Notes under the pieces: generated by a model
What the model was told of the DNA's origin: nothing
The model's database searches: none
What the model saw: the letters and a program-made list of their open reading frames with translations, nothing else
Made by a program: the position numbers and the translations under genes
In this document: in pieces, positions 26,087 to 34,584 of the stretch
Layout of the letters: each line of letters opens with the position of its first letter
How positions within the stretch are numbered: the stretch's first letter is position 1
DNA from: Streptomyces aureocirculatus
GTDB lineage: Bacteria > Actinomycetota > Actinomycetes > Streptomycetales > Streptomycetaceae
Direction of reading: 5' to 3'
Length of the DNA: 64,000 nt
Assembly (NCBI RefSeq): GCF_000720475.1
Contig: NZ_JOAP01000025.1
Coordinates: 62,001-126,000 of the forward strand

Positions 26087-26760
26087 CGGCAGTCCCCGCC
26101 GTCCTCGCCGCCCCGGTCCGCCAGCAGCCCCGCCCGCTGGGCGAGGAGCGCCGCCTGGACGCGGCTGCTCACCCGCAGCTTGGCGAGGATCGCGCTGACG
26201 TGGTCCTTGGTGGTGCCCGCGCTGAGATGGATCCGGGTGCCGATCTCCCCGTTGGACAGACCCTCGGCGATCAGGAGCAGCACCTGGCGTTCCCGGTCCG
26301 TCAGGTCCTTGATACGGGCCACGCCCTGATCGGCCGCCGCGGCCGCCGCCGGGTGGCCGCGCAGGACGGCGTGGGAGGCCTTCGGTGACATGACGACGCC
26401 GCCGGCGGCCAGTGTGCGTACGAGCTGCGCGAGGAGCGTGGGGTCGGTGTCCTTGAGCAGGAAGCCCGCGGCGCCGCGGCGCAGCGCCGTCAGGACGTAC
26501 TCGTCGGTGTCGAACGTCGTCAGCATGGCCACCGCGGGCCGTTGGGGCAGCGCCCGTACGGAGCGCAGCACGGTGAGTCCGTCGACGTCCGGCATGCGGA
26601 TGTCGAGCAGCAGGACATCCGGGCCCTCGCGGCGCACCGTGTCGACCGCGTCGGCGCCGTTCGCCGTGGCGACGACCTGGATGTCCTCGGCGGAATTGAG
26701 GATCATTTCGAACCCGGACCGGACGAGTGCCTCGTCGTCCACGACCACTACCCGGATCAC
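26083..26760 (-). CDS. NarL/FixJ-family response regulator
   Basis: A 225-residue protein from ATG 26760. The receiver domain (1-120) has D8-D9, the phosphorylation site D53 in LLLDIRMPD, T81/T82 in LTTFD and K103 in LLKDTD. The LuxR-type helix-turn-helix (about 150-205) reads LTDRERQVLLLIAEGLSNGE. It is translationally coupled to the kinase that follows. Its targets are unknown; the secreted hydrolase gene directly upstream is a candidate. Confidence 0.94.
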   Translation of the reverse strand: MIRVVVVDDEALVRSGFEMILNSAEDIQVVATANGADAVDTVRREGPDVLLLDIRMPDVDGLTVLRSVRALPQRPAVAMLTTFDTDEYVLTALRRGAAGFLLKDTDPTLLAQLVRTLAAGGVVMSPKASHAVLRGHPAAAAAADQGVARIKDLTDRERQVLLLIAEGLSNGEIGTRIHLSAGTTKDHVSAILAKLRVSSRVQAALLAQRAGLLADRGGEDGGDCR

Positions 26761-26824
26761 GTGTGTTCCTCCGTACCGTGCTGGGGTCTGTCCTGCTGAG
26801 GCTATGCCTCCGCCGACGACGGAG

Positions 26825-26908
26825 CGCCGCGGCGGGCCCGGCGGCCAGCCGGTCCCTGGCAGCGGGCGGTCCCTGGCATCGGCCGGTCCCCGTCAGCGAC
26901 CGGTCCCT
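26825..26908. repeat. Short imperfect tandem repeats, CGGTCCCTG type
   Basis: Four copies of a CGGTCCC(T/C)G-containing unit of roughly 18 bases lie between the response-regulator start and the hydrolase stop. They occupy most of the gap and could act as a terminator for the hydrolase gene. Confidence 0.4.
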
Positions 26909-26909
26909 G

Positions 26910-28040
26910 TCAGCGGAGGTCGCGGATGAGGGTGCGCAGGACGGAGTCCACCTTCGCCTCCTTGAACTCCTCCGAGCCGACCAGCAGGGTCACGGCACGC
27001 CTGCCGTCGTCGGTGACGGCGTTCCTGAGCTTGTGCCCGGTCTCCATGAAGCCGCTGTGCCCCCAGGTGACGAGGCCCGGGGTGTGCTCTGCGCGTTCGA
27101 CCCCCAGGCCGTAGCGGGCGCCCCGCACGGTGGGGTCAGGAACGGTTCGCTTCATCTGCGCGAGCTGGGCAGGGGCCAGCAGCTTGCCGGACATCAGGGC
27201 GGACCAGAAGGCGGTCACGTCGGCACCGGTGGAGACCAGGGCACCCGACGCGTCGGACCCGGAGACGTTCCACTCCGTCCAGTCAAGGAGCTTCCCGGAC
27301 CGCTTCACATAGCTTCGCAGGTCCGGCTTGGGGAGCGTGGTGCGGTCGCCGGGCCAGTAGGTGTGGCGCAGCCCGAGGGGCTTGACGATCCGCTGCTCGA
27401 TCTCGGTGCCGATGCTGCGGCCTGTGACCTTCGTGACGATCAGGCCCGCCAGGTTGTAGTTGGTGTTGGAGTAGGAAAAGGGCTTCTCCTCGGGCGGGGG
27501 CAGGGTCAGCGCCTGCTTGACCGTCCGCAGGGGCCCGACGTGGTGCCAGCGGTGCGCGGTCTCGTTCTCCCAGAACGGCGCCTCCAGGTAGTCGGGCAGG
27601 CCACTGGTGTGCTGAAGGAGCTGCCGGATCGTGATCTTGCGGCCGTCGTAGTGCTCGGTGCGGATCAGGCCGGGCAGATGCCGGTCGACGGTGTCATCGA
27701 GCTTGAGCTTCCCTTCACCGACGAGTTGCAGCACCACTGTGGCCACCCAGGTCTTGGTGTTGCTCGCGATACGGCTGTGCTCGTTGCCGACGGCCTTGCG
27801 GCCCGTCTTCAGGTCGGCGAGGCCCACACCGCTCTTCAGAACGCCGCAGCGCGGACTCTTCACCGTCACGCTCATCCCCGACGCGCCGACACCCTTCAGG
27901 GCTTTCAGCGCCTTCTGGACGGGCTCGGTGTCACACCGAGGGGCCGCGTCGGGCGCCGCCGATGCCGCCGACGCGGCAGGAACCGTCACCAGAGAGGCCG
28001 TGAACGCCAAAGCCGCGACCACACTCGTCCTACGTCGCAT
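26910..28040 (-). CDS. Secreted serine hydrolase, beta-lactamase / D-alanyl-D-alanine carboxypeptidase fold
   Basis: A 376-residue protein from ATG 28040, with AAGGAG upstream. An MRRR start, hydrophobic core and ASAASA make a signal peptide (about residues 1-28). The penicillin-binding fold motifs are present: S93-N-T-K96 (IASNTKTW), Y190-S-N (FSYSNTNYN) and HSG in WGHSGFM, in the usual order and spacing. Such enzymes cut D-Ala-D-Ala peptides or related esters outside the cell. It is monocistronic, upstream of the two-component genes on the same strand. Confidence 0.92.
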   Translation of the reverse strand: MRRRTSVVAALAFTASLVTVPAASAASAAPDAAPRCDTEPVQKALKALKGVGASGMSVTVKSPRCGVLKSGVGLADLKTGRKAVGNEHSRIASNTKTWVATVVLQLVGEGKLKLDDTVDRHLPGLIRTEHYDGRKITIRQLLQHTSGLPDYLEAPFWENETAHRWHHVGPLRTVKQALTLPPPEEKPFSYSNTNYNLAGLIVTKVTGRSIGTEIEQRIVKPLGLRHTYWPGDRTTLPKPDLRSYVKRSGKLLDWTEWNVSGSDASGALVSTGADVTAFWSALMSGKLLAPAQLAQMKRTVPDPTVRGARYGLGVERAEHTPGLVTWGHSGFMETGHKLRNAVTDDGRRAVTLLVGSEEFKEAKVDSVLRTLIRDLR

Positions 28041-28224
28041 GATGTCTCCTTCGCCAAGATCGATACGTCGATCCTCGGACGGAACCGTGCGACGGGGTAT
28101 CCGCCGGATGTCCGGACCGCACCCGCCGATCGGCGGGCGTACGCCGTGACCGGACCGGCGGCAAGGGACACGGACGGCAAGGAGCGCGGATGGCAAGGGG
28201 TGCGGACGGCGAGGAACGCGGAAA

Positions 28225-28263
28225 CGGGCCCGGGAGCGCGGGGTGGGTGCGCTCTCGGGCCCG
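28225..28263 (-). terminator. Strong hairpin terminator
   Basis: CGGGCCCGGGAGCGC (28225-28239) and GCGCTCTCGGGCCCG (28249-28263) pair along 15 bases with one mismatch around a 9-base loop. It lies 26 bases past the stop of the gene at 28289, in the right place to end its transcript. Confidence 0.7.
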
Positions 28264-28288
28264 CCGGGGGGCAGTGCGGCGAGGGGGG

Positions 28289-28846
28289 TCAGTGCAGCAG
28301 CGCGGAGCCGTTCACCTGCTGCGTTATCGCACCCTTGCCGTCGTCGGCGATGTCGTAGACGACCGTCGAGTCCGTCGACCACCAGAGGTTCTTGTCGTAG
28401 TCGGCCGCCGGTGCATCACAACGGTTCGGCGGGTTCTCGTAGTCGTCCTCGTTGCCGGTGTAGTCGACGTGCTTGTTCACGAGGTCCGTCAGGTCGCAGG
28501 TCCGGTACGTGATGACCTTGTCCTCGTCGAGCGGCGGCTGGGGCGCCTTGCGCGCTTCGATCCGCGTCTTGATGACGAAGCTGGTGAACCGCTTCTCGTC
28601 CAGGTGTCCTTGCGGGTCGACGGGGCGCCAGGAGGTGAAGCTGTGACCGGTGACCTTGCTGCCGGTGATGTCCGCGCAGTTCTTCACGTAGAAGGTCAGG
28701 TCGGGCCTCGGCCCCGGAGTCGTCACGCTGAAGTCGTTCTTGACGGGGTCGGTGCACGATTCCGCCGCGTGCGCGGGCGCCGCGAGCACGACGCCTCCGG
28801 CCAGGACGCTGACCGCGATCGCGGCACTGGAAATCGACTTACGCAT
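28289..28846 (-). CDS. Secreted protein of unknown function
   Basis: A 185-residue protein from ATG 28846. The signal peptide is clear: MRKSISSAAIAVSVLAGG, ending near AHA-AES. The mature part has four cysteines (SCTDP, KNCAD, RTCDL, NRCDA), probably two disulfides, and many Asp/Thr/Tyr residues. No family is recognised. The strong hairpin at 28225-28263 follows it. The neighbour at 28974 is also secreted, so both may act at the cell surface. Confidence 0.75.
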   Translation of the reverse strand: MRKSISSAAIAVSVLAGGVVLAAPAHAAESCTDPVKNDFSVTTPGPRPDLTFYVKNCADITGSKVTGHSFTSWRPVDPQGHLDEKRFTSFVIKTRIEARKAPQPPLDEDKVITYRTCDLTDLVNKHVDYTGNEDDYENPPNRCDAPAADYDKNLWWSTDSTVVYDIADDGKGAITQQVNGSALLH

Positions 28847-28973
28847 GGTTGTGCGCCTTTCGGTACGGCTTGTCTGTCTTATGTGTCTTGTGTGTCTTGT
28901 GGGTCGTCTCATGCGTCTCGTACGCCAGGGGTCGCACTGTCAGTGACCGGTGGCGTCGCGGAGTCGGTGCCGC

Positions 28974-29816
28974 TCAGGCGCGCCGGACCTCGAAGTAGTC
29001 GACCTTGTCGTTCCAGTTGCCGCCGCCCGGGTAGCCGAGCCGCTTGAAGTTGGGGTAGCTGCTCGCCTTCGTGACGCTTCCGGCCTTGAGCCTCCTGACC
29101 CGGTCCGCCGTGGGCCAGGTGCGCGAGTCGGTGATCTTCGCGTCGCCGTAGTTGAGGGACCAGTGCATGACCCGGTAGTAGACGGAGCTCAGCTTGTTCT
29201 GCATGCCGTAGCTCTTGAGCTTCTTCGTGCCGTCCTCGGAGAACCGGAGGATCTTGCCCTTGTGGTTGGCCTTCTGATAGAGGCACCAGTAGTCGACGAC
29301 GCACCGGCTCGGCAGCCTGAGCATCGCACCGGGCGCGGCGTCCGCCCGCAGGGTCGCCTGGCGGGTCGCGGCCGGGAGCTTCGGGTCGGCCAGGGCCTCT
29401 TCGTCCGTGTCGTAGCAGTGCACTTCCCCGCCGGGGAGCTCGGTGCAACTGGTGGCACCCTCCCAGGACTCGGCGAGGTTGATCTTGCGGCCCTTGTAGT
29501 CGGCGATGACCGGTCCGGCGGGCGCTTCCGCACCCGGTTCGCCCGCGGGCGGATTCCCCGACGGGCCGTCGGGCTTGTCCGTCGGGTCCTCGGACGGCTC
29601 CTCGGCGGGCTCCTCGGACGGCTCGTCCGTGGGCTCCTCGGTCGTTTCGTCCGTGGGCTCGTCCGTCGGCTCCTCGACCGACTCCTCCGGCGGCGTCGTG
29701 GTGGTGGCCGTCGGCTCGGGAGCCGGATCGGCCGCGTGTACCACCGCACCGCTGGTGAGCATCAGCGCGGCGGCCGAGGTGGTGACGACGAACAGAGAGG
29801 TCAACGGTTTGCGCAT
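28974..29816 (-). CDS. Secreted protein, peptidase-inhibitor I36 / crystallin-like domain
   Basis: A 280-residue protein from ATG 29816. Signal peptide MRKPLTSLFVVTTSAAALML to about residue 28. A Pro/Glu/Thr-rich linker of about 60 residues follows (repeats of EEPTDEP type). The C-terminal 110 residues contain DYWCLYQKANHKGKILRF, then LSSVYY, which resembles the beta/gamma-crystallin-like fold of the Streptomyces I36 inhibitors. Assignment to I36 is by motif only. The acidic linker suggests the domain is held away from the wall or membrane. Confidence 0.72.
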   Translation of the reverse strand: MRKPLTSLFVVTTSAAALMLTSGAVVHAADPAPEPTATTTTPPEESVEEPTDEPTDETTEEPTDEPSEEPAEEPSEDPTDKPDGPSGNPPAGEPGAEAPAGPVIADYKGRKINLAESWEGATSCTELPGGEVHCYDTDEEALADPKLPAATRQATLRADAAPGAMLRLPSRCVVDYWCLYQKANHKGKILRFSEDGTKKLKSYGMQNKLSSVYYRVMHWSLNYGDAKITDSRTWPTADRVRRLKAGSVTKASSYPNFKRLGYPGGGNWNDKVDYFEVRRA

Positions 29817-30364
29817 CAAGGAGTGTTCTCCGGGGGGTGTGATGGGTGTGCGGCCGCTCTTCACCGCGCCCTGCACGCGTCGAGCACCTGGACCTGGCTC
29901 CGGCAAACGCCTTCGCTCCCGCTACGGGACAGGGCGTTACCCTTGCAACTCCGAGTGGGTGGACCGCGAGCCGGTGACGGCAGCAGTGGGGGGTAATTGG
30001 ACGGATTTACAGGGCGGGTGTGTCAGAGGGTCGAGAAGGTGCCGTCGAGGCTGCGCGAGATGCGTTTGCTCGACTTTGCGATCACAGTCTCAGTCTTTCG
30101 CCGCTGTGAATCTAGAGCCCTCGGGGCGGCTGGCCTGAAGTTGCCTGTGCCCGGAATGTTCCTTCTTCGGCAACTGCTGGTGGGGCGTGATGTGTGGCTG
30201 GTGTGGTGATGGCGAAACGGAAGGGTGAATGACCCTCTCCGTCCGCGGGAATGGCCGGTTTGCATGCCCTCGTCGCCACTCCAGGGTCTCCAGCAGGAAC
30301 ACCGCCGCGTGACAGAACCCCGGCCCCAGGCGGTCTCCCTGCCCCAGGCGGCCCCCCCCCGGCC
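29817..30364. other. 548-base intergenic region
   Basis: It contains the promoter side of the secreted-protein gene and the end of the metallophore transcript. Short open frames exist (for example 29997-30209) but none is convincing. C8 and G/C-rich direct repeats (CCCCAGGCGG) near 30325-30365 may be part of a terminator. Confidence 0.4.
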
Positions 30365-31483
30365 CTAGGCAGGCTCCTTCGCCGCCCCCGCGTCCGTCCC
30401 CACGGACGCCGGTGCCGGGGCCGGGGCGCCGTTCCACTCCATGCGGGTCCAGGGCATGGCGAGATCGTCCAGGGACGACACCGTGCGGGGCGCCAGGTCG
30501 TCCAGGTCGGCGGCTTCCCGGTGGCGGGCGAAGACCGTGTCGACGTAGCGGTGGCCGGTGTCGGGCGCGATGAACACCGTGGTGCCGCCCGGCTCCCGGG
30601 CGTGTTCCCAGCGGGCCGCGGCATAGCCAGCGCCCGTGGACAGGCCCGCGAACACCGCGTGCCGCCGCAGCAGTTCGACGCTGCCGCTCAGGGCGGTGTG
30701 GAACGACAGCCAGTGGACGGTGTCGTACGCGGTGTGCGTCACGTTGCCGAACGGGATCGAGCTGCCGATCCCGGCGATGATGATCTCCGGGTCGGCCACG
30801 TGCTCGCTGCCGAAGGTGACACTGCCGAACGGCTGCACACCCGCGAGCCGCACCGGACCCGCGCCGCCCGCGCCGTCAGTGCCGTCCGCCCCGCCCGCCC
30901 CGTCCGAGCGCACCTCGCGCAGATAGCGGGCGAGCGCACCCGTCGACGCGCCCGAACCCACCCCGCCGACCAGCGTGAGCGGCGAGCCGTCCACCGGGGC
31001 CGCCGCGTGGATCCGCTCGGCGATCGCGCGGTAGCCGAGGTAGTGGACGTCGTCGTGGTACTGCCGCATCCAGTGGTACTCGGGGTGCGCCCGCAGGATC
31101 TCCCGGACCCGGGCCACCCGCCGCTTCTGGTCCAGCCTCAGGTCGGAGCTCGGCGGCATCTGCTCCAGGTGGGCGCCGAGTACCGCCAGTTGGGTGCGCA
31201 AGGTGTGGTCGACGGTGGTCGAGCCGATGATGTGGCAGCGCATTCCGTAGCGGTGGCAGGCGAGGGCGAGGGCGTACGCGTAGATGCCGCTGGAGCTGTC
31301 CAGGAGGGTGTCGCCGCGGCGTACCTTGCCCGATTCGAGCAACTGCCGGACCGCCGCGAGCGCCGACACCACCTTCATGGTCTCAAAGCGCAGGCAGATG
31401 AGCCGGTCGTCGACACGTATCAGGTCGGGGCGGCCGATCGCTTCCGTTATGTGCTCGTCCGCTTCCGCCATGTGCGTGTCCAT
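30365..31483 (-). CDS. PLP-dependent fold-type II enzyme (cysteine synthase / SbnA-like)
   Basis: A 372-residue protein from ATG 31483, with GAGGAG upstream. The pattern of a fold-type II PLP enzyme is present: candidate Schiff-base K37 in ETMKVVSALAA, a substrate loop SSSGIYAYALA (63-73), and a Gly-rich phosphate loop GGVGSGASTG (173-182). Relatives such as SbnA swap the beta-phosphate of O-phosphoserine for an amine. A small-molecule kinase is encoded directly upstream, so a phospho-amino acid is the likely substrate. The start overlaps the kinase frame by 101 bases. Last gene of the minus-strand metallophore operon. Confidence 0.85.
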   Translation of the reverse strand: MDTHMAEADEHITEAIGRPDLIRVDDRLICLRFETMKVVSALAAVRQLLESGKVRRGDTLLDSSSGIYAYALALACHRYGMRCHIIGSTTVDHTLRTQLAVLGAHLEQMPPSSDLRLDQKRRVARVREILRAHPEYHWMRQYHDDVHYLGYRAIAERIHAAAPVDGSPLTLVGGVGSGASTGALARYLREVRSDGAGGADGTDGAGGAGPVRLAGVQPFGSVTFGSEHVADPEIIIAGIGSSIPFGNVTHTAYDTVHWLSFHTALSGSVELLRRHAVFAGLSTGAGYAAARWEHAREPGGTTVFIAPDTGHRYVDTVFARHREAADLDDLAPRTVSSLDDLAMPWTRMEWNGAPAPAPASVGTDAGAAKEPA

Positions 31484-32507
31484 GCAGGGGCTCCTCGCTG
31501 GTCAGTGGGTTCGGGGAGGGGTTCGGGGAGGGGATCAGGAAAGGGGGCACGGTGTGCGCCGCCGTGCCGAAGGTGTACGTGGCCGGGATGCCCGCGGCCG
31601 AGAGGGCACGGGAGCAGCGGCCGATGCGCCCGCGCAGGTCCGGTGCCGCCGGGTCGAAAAGGAGCCCTGCCACATTGCCGCTGTGCGCCACCTGCACACC
31701 GACCGCGCCGACCCGGTTCGCGATGGCCACGAGCTCCCCGAACTCCTCGTGCGCGAGGACGCGTTGGCCGCGGCGGGCGCTCTCGGTCGCGACCCGGCCG
31801 AGCAGCGTCGGGTCGGCGGTGGCGACGGCCCGCCGCAGCAGGGCGCGCAGCTTTTCGTAGGCGCGTACGTCCTCGGTGTCGTACGCGCGGGTCGAGAGGG
31901 CGAGGGTGTCCACGGGGCGGCCGCCGCCGAGCGCGCAGCCGACGACGAGCGCGGGCGGCAGCGCGGCCCCCAGCTCCTCAAGGACCCGGCCCTCGCGCTG
32001 GGCGAAGAGCAGTGGGCGGCCGTCCAGCATCAAGGGGTCCGACGCCCGCTCGGCGCGCACCGCGAGCCGTGCGACGGCCTCGGGCGCGAGGCGCACGCCG
32101 AACGCGTCGGCGACCGCGCGTACCGCCGCGATCACATCACTGCTCGACGAGCCCATGCCGAGCCCCACGGGAATGTTCCCCGAGAGCCGCAACTCGCCTC
32201 CGCGCAGGGGCATCTGACGTTGCGTCGCACACTCGGCCATGGCGTACGTGGCAGCCCGCAGGGCCTTCGTACGGTCGGCCGGGGTCACCGTGATGTCCTC
32301 GGTTCCCGGGCGGCGTACGAACTCCGCGCGGGTGCCGAGGGACGGCATCGGCAGGGTGACGAGACCGGCTCGGCGCCGCCCGTGCTCGTCGAGGAAAACG
32401 CCTTGCAGGATCTCGCCGTGGTGGCAGGCGGCCCGCCCGGTGCCGACGCCGGTCTCGGCGTCGGCGTGGGCACCGGCCTGGGCCTCGGTCGACGGCGGGG
32501 GTGTCAC
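31383..32507 (-). CDS. GHMP-family small-molecule kinase (PduX-like)
   Basis: A 374-residue protein from GTG 32507, coupled to the upstream gene (GTGA). It has the GHMP phosphate loop PVGLGMGSSSSD (113-124), and an N-terminal HHGEILQG that resembles the GTCGELVQG of L-threonine kinases (PduX). The fold ends near residue 325; the last 45 residues (SPNPSPNP onward) overlap the next gene and look non-native, so the original stop may have been lost. Inferred role: phosphorylate Ser, Thr or homoserine to prime it for the PLP enzyme. The substrate is not proven. Confidence 0.83.
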   Translation of the reverse strand: MTPPPSTEAQAGAHADAETGVGTGRAACHHGEILQGVFLDEHGRRRAGLVTLPMPSLGTRAEFVRRPGTEDITVTPADRTKALRAATYAMAECATQRQMPLRGGELRLSGNIPVGLGMGSSSSDVIAAVRAVADAFGVRLAPEAVARLAVRAERASDPLMLDGRPLLFAQREGRVLEELGAALPPALVVGCALGGGRPVDTLALSTRAYDTEDVRAYEKLRALLRRAVATADPTLLGRVATESARRGQRVLAHEEFGELVAIANRVGAVGVQVAHSGNVAGLLFDPAAPDLRGRIGRCSRALSAAGIPATYTFGTAAHTVPPFLIPSPNPSPNPLTSEEPLHGHAHGGSGRAHNGSDRPPRPDTCRRPAHLPAL

Positions 32508-33325
32508 GATCCCCCCTTCTCGCGCGGCGTCGCCCGGTACCGGTACAGGGCCGTCGGCTCCGCGCTGAACTGCGAGAACGGGAAGGGCTCCGCGGACAGC
32601 GCGGTCACCCCCGCTCCCAGGAACGCCCGTGCCACCGCGCTGCCGGACTGCGCGTACACGATCAGCGGTACGTCACGCTCGCGGCAGCGGGCCAGGATCG
32701 TGTCGAAGGTGCCGTTGCTGAGGGTCATGCCGGTGGCGACGACGGCGTCGGCGGCGTCGAGCACTTCGTGCATGTTGCGGCTGACGGGGTCGCCCCACTG
32801 GGTCGTCCGCAGGTTGAAGTCGCACGGCAGCGGTTCGCCGCCGCGCTCCCTGATGGCCGCGACCAGCGGGTTGACGACACCTATCAGCGCGACCTTGGCC
32901 CCCTGGGGGATGTCGAGGAGACCCGCGATGGCGGTGTCCCGTGCCACCGCGCGGACCTCGGGCGGGCCCGCGGGCAGCGTCACGGGTTCGGCGTCCTCGG
33001 CGTCCCTGTGCGGTCGCGTCGCCGCCAGGTAGGCGTCGAGCGCGGCCATGGCGAGCGGGCGTGGCGCCTCCCGCAGCAGCGTGGCCAGCGGGCTGCCGGA
33101 GGCGTCCTTACATATCTCCGGGTCGATCTCGCCCGCCTCGAAGGCGCAGCCGCCGAAGGACGCGCCCACGCGGGTGAGGACGTACTGGTTGAGGTAGGTG
33201 ACGTTGCCGCCCGCGAGGCGGGTGCCGTGATGGATCCAGAACACGCTGGTCGCCGTCAACTCGGCCGGGTCGGGCCCCAGTTCGCCGTCCAGCACGGCGG
33301 TAAGCAGGTCATCGACGGTCTTCAT
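32504..33325 (-). CDS. DUF4213/DUF364 protein (putative heavy-metal chelation)
   Basis: A 273-residue protein from ATG 33325, with AAGGAG upstream. The N-terminal half matches the DUF4213 enolase-N-like fold (SVFWIHHGTRLAGGNVTYLN); the C-terminal half is the Rossmann-like DUF364 (AKVALIGVVNPLV, DAADAVVATGMTLSNGTFD). DUF364 is catalogued as putative heavy-metal chelation, based on context. It is coupled to the kinase and lies in a metallophore transport locus. It could process the metal-ligand complex or take part in ligand synthesis. Confidence 0.85.
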   Translation of the reverse strand: MKTVDDLLTAVLDGELGPDPAELTATSVFWIHHGTRLAGGNVTYLNQYVLTRVGASFGGCAFEAGEIDPEICKDASGSPLATLLREAPRPLAMAALDAYLAATRPHRDAEDAEPVTLPAGPPEVRAVARDTAIAGLLDIPQGAKVALIGVVNPLVAAIRERGGEPLPCDFNLRTTQWGDPVSRNMHEVLDAADAVVATGMTLSNGTFDTILARCRERDVPLIVYAQSGSAVARAFLGAGVTALSAEPFPFSQFSAEPTALYRYRATPREKGGS

Positions 33326-33384
33326 GCCAGGTCTCCTTGGGGGGTGTGGTTGCGCCCCTGCCGGGGCCAGGTTGGTTGGGGGTG

Positions 33385-33780
33385 TGGGCCGCGCCCCACA
33401 GGGGCGCGGGGAACTGCGCGCCCAGCCGAAGAAATGCCGCGGACGCGTCTGCCGAGTAAGCACGCAGTTGCGTCTGCGGGTTGTGGTGCGCTGGGCGCGC
33501 AGTTCCTCGCGCCCCTGTCGGGGGCGGGTTGTGTGCCCCGCGGGGGCGGGAAAAGTGCTGGGGACGCGTTTGCCGGGTAGGCGCGCAGTTGCGTCTGCGG
33601 GTTGTGGTGCGCTGGGCGCGCAGTTCCTCGCGCCCCTGTCGGGGTCGGGTTGTGTGCCCCGTGGGGGCGTGGGGAAGTGCTGCGGACGCGCCTGCCGGGT
33701 AGGCGCGCAGTTGCGTCTGCGGGTTGTGGTGTGCTGGGCGCGCAGTTCCTCGCGCCCCTGTCGGGGCGCGCCCCCGCTGC
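33385..33780. repeat. Tandem 121-122 bp repeats with inverted flank
   Basis: A unit containing GGTAGGCGCGCAGTTGCG, GTTGTGGTGCGCTGGG and GCGCGCAGTTCCTCGCGCCCC recurs with starts spaced 121 and 122 bases (GTTGTGGTG at 33480, 33601 and 33723). At 33398-33425, GGGGCGCGGGGAACTGCGCG is the near-complement of the GCGCAGTTCCTCGCGCCCC block, so long hairpins can form. Similar GCGCAGTTCC/GGAACTGCGC elements are common between Streptomyces genes. It separates the importer genes from the biosynthetic genes and may attenuate transcription. Confidence 0.8.
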
Positions 33781-33786
33781 TGTCCA

Positions 33787-34584
33787 TCAGCTCTCCTGCG
33801 GGGCAGGGACGAGGTGCCCGGGGGCGACGCCGCGATAGGTCACCGCCAGGTGGCCGAGCGCGTCGGGCCCGGTCACCGCGTCCACCTCGAAGACCTCGGC
33901 GAGCAGCCGCGGCGTCAGAACGTCCCGCGGCCCCCCCGCGGCGACCAGCCTGCCCCCGTGCAGCAGCAGCAGCCGATCGCAGTAGCGGGCGGCGAGCGAC
34001 AGGTCGTGCAGGGCGATCAGGACGGTCTGGTCGGTGCTCGCGAGCAGGCCGAGCAGTTCCAACTGGTGTTTCACATCGAGGTGGTTGGTCGGCTCGTCGA
34101 GCAGGATCGCGTACGGCTGCTGGGCGAGCGCCCGCGCGATGTGGGCGCGCTGACGCTCACCGCCCGACAGCGCCTTCCAGGGGCGCTCGCGCAGCTCGGT
34201 GAGGCCGAGTCGGGCAAGCGCGGCGCCGACCACGGCCCGGTCCCGCGCGTCGAGGCCGCGCCACCGGTCGCCGAACGGGGTCCGGCCGAGGCCCACGACA
34301 TCGGCGACCCTGAGGTCGCTGTCGGTGTCGGCGGCCTGCTCCACGAACGCGACGTGCCGGGCGACGCGGCGCTTGCTCCAGCCCCGGATCGGTTCACGGT
34401 CGTACGCGACGGACCCCGCCGTCGGCGTACGCAGTCCCGCGAGACAGCGCAGCAGCGACGACTTGCCGGAGCCGTTGGGGCCGATCAGCCCGACCGTCTC
34501 GCCGGGGGCGATGTCCAGGCCCACGTCGGCGACGATCCGCCGGCCCGCGACCGACCACGTCAGGCCCTCCGCGGTGATCCTCAC
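33787..34584 (-). CDS. Iron-siderophore-type ABC transporter ATP-binding protein
   Basis: A 265-residue FepC-type ATPase from GTG 34584, overlapping the permease stop (GTGA). Walker A GPNGSGKS (35-42), signature LSGGERQRAHIARAL, Walker B ILLDEPTNHLD and the switch His in ALHDLSLAA are all present. It powers the FecCD-type permease encoded upstream. Only one ATPase gene is present, so it presumably works as a homodimer. Confidence 0.95.
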   Translation of the reverse strand: MRITAEGLTWSVAGRRIVADVGLDIAPGETVGLIGPNGSGKSSLLRCLAGLRTPTAGSVAYDREPIRGWSKRRVARHVAFVEQAADTDSDLRVADVVGLGRTPFGDRWRGLDARDRAVVGAALARLGLTELRERPWKALSGGERQRAHIARALAQQPYAILLDEPTNHLDVKHQLELLGLLASTDQTVLIALHDLSLAARYCDRLLLLHGGRLVAAGGPRDVLTPRLLAEVFEVDAVTGPDALGHLAVTYRGVAPGHLVPAPQES

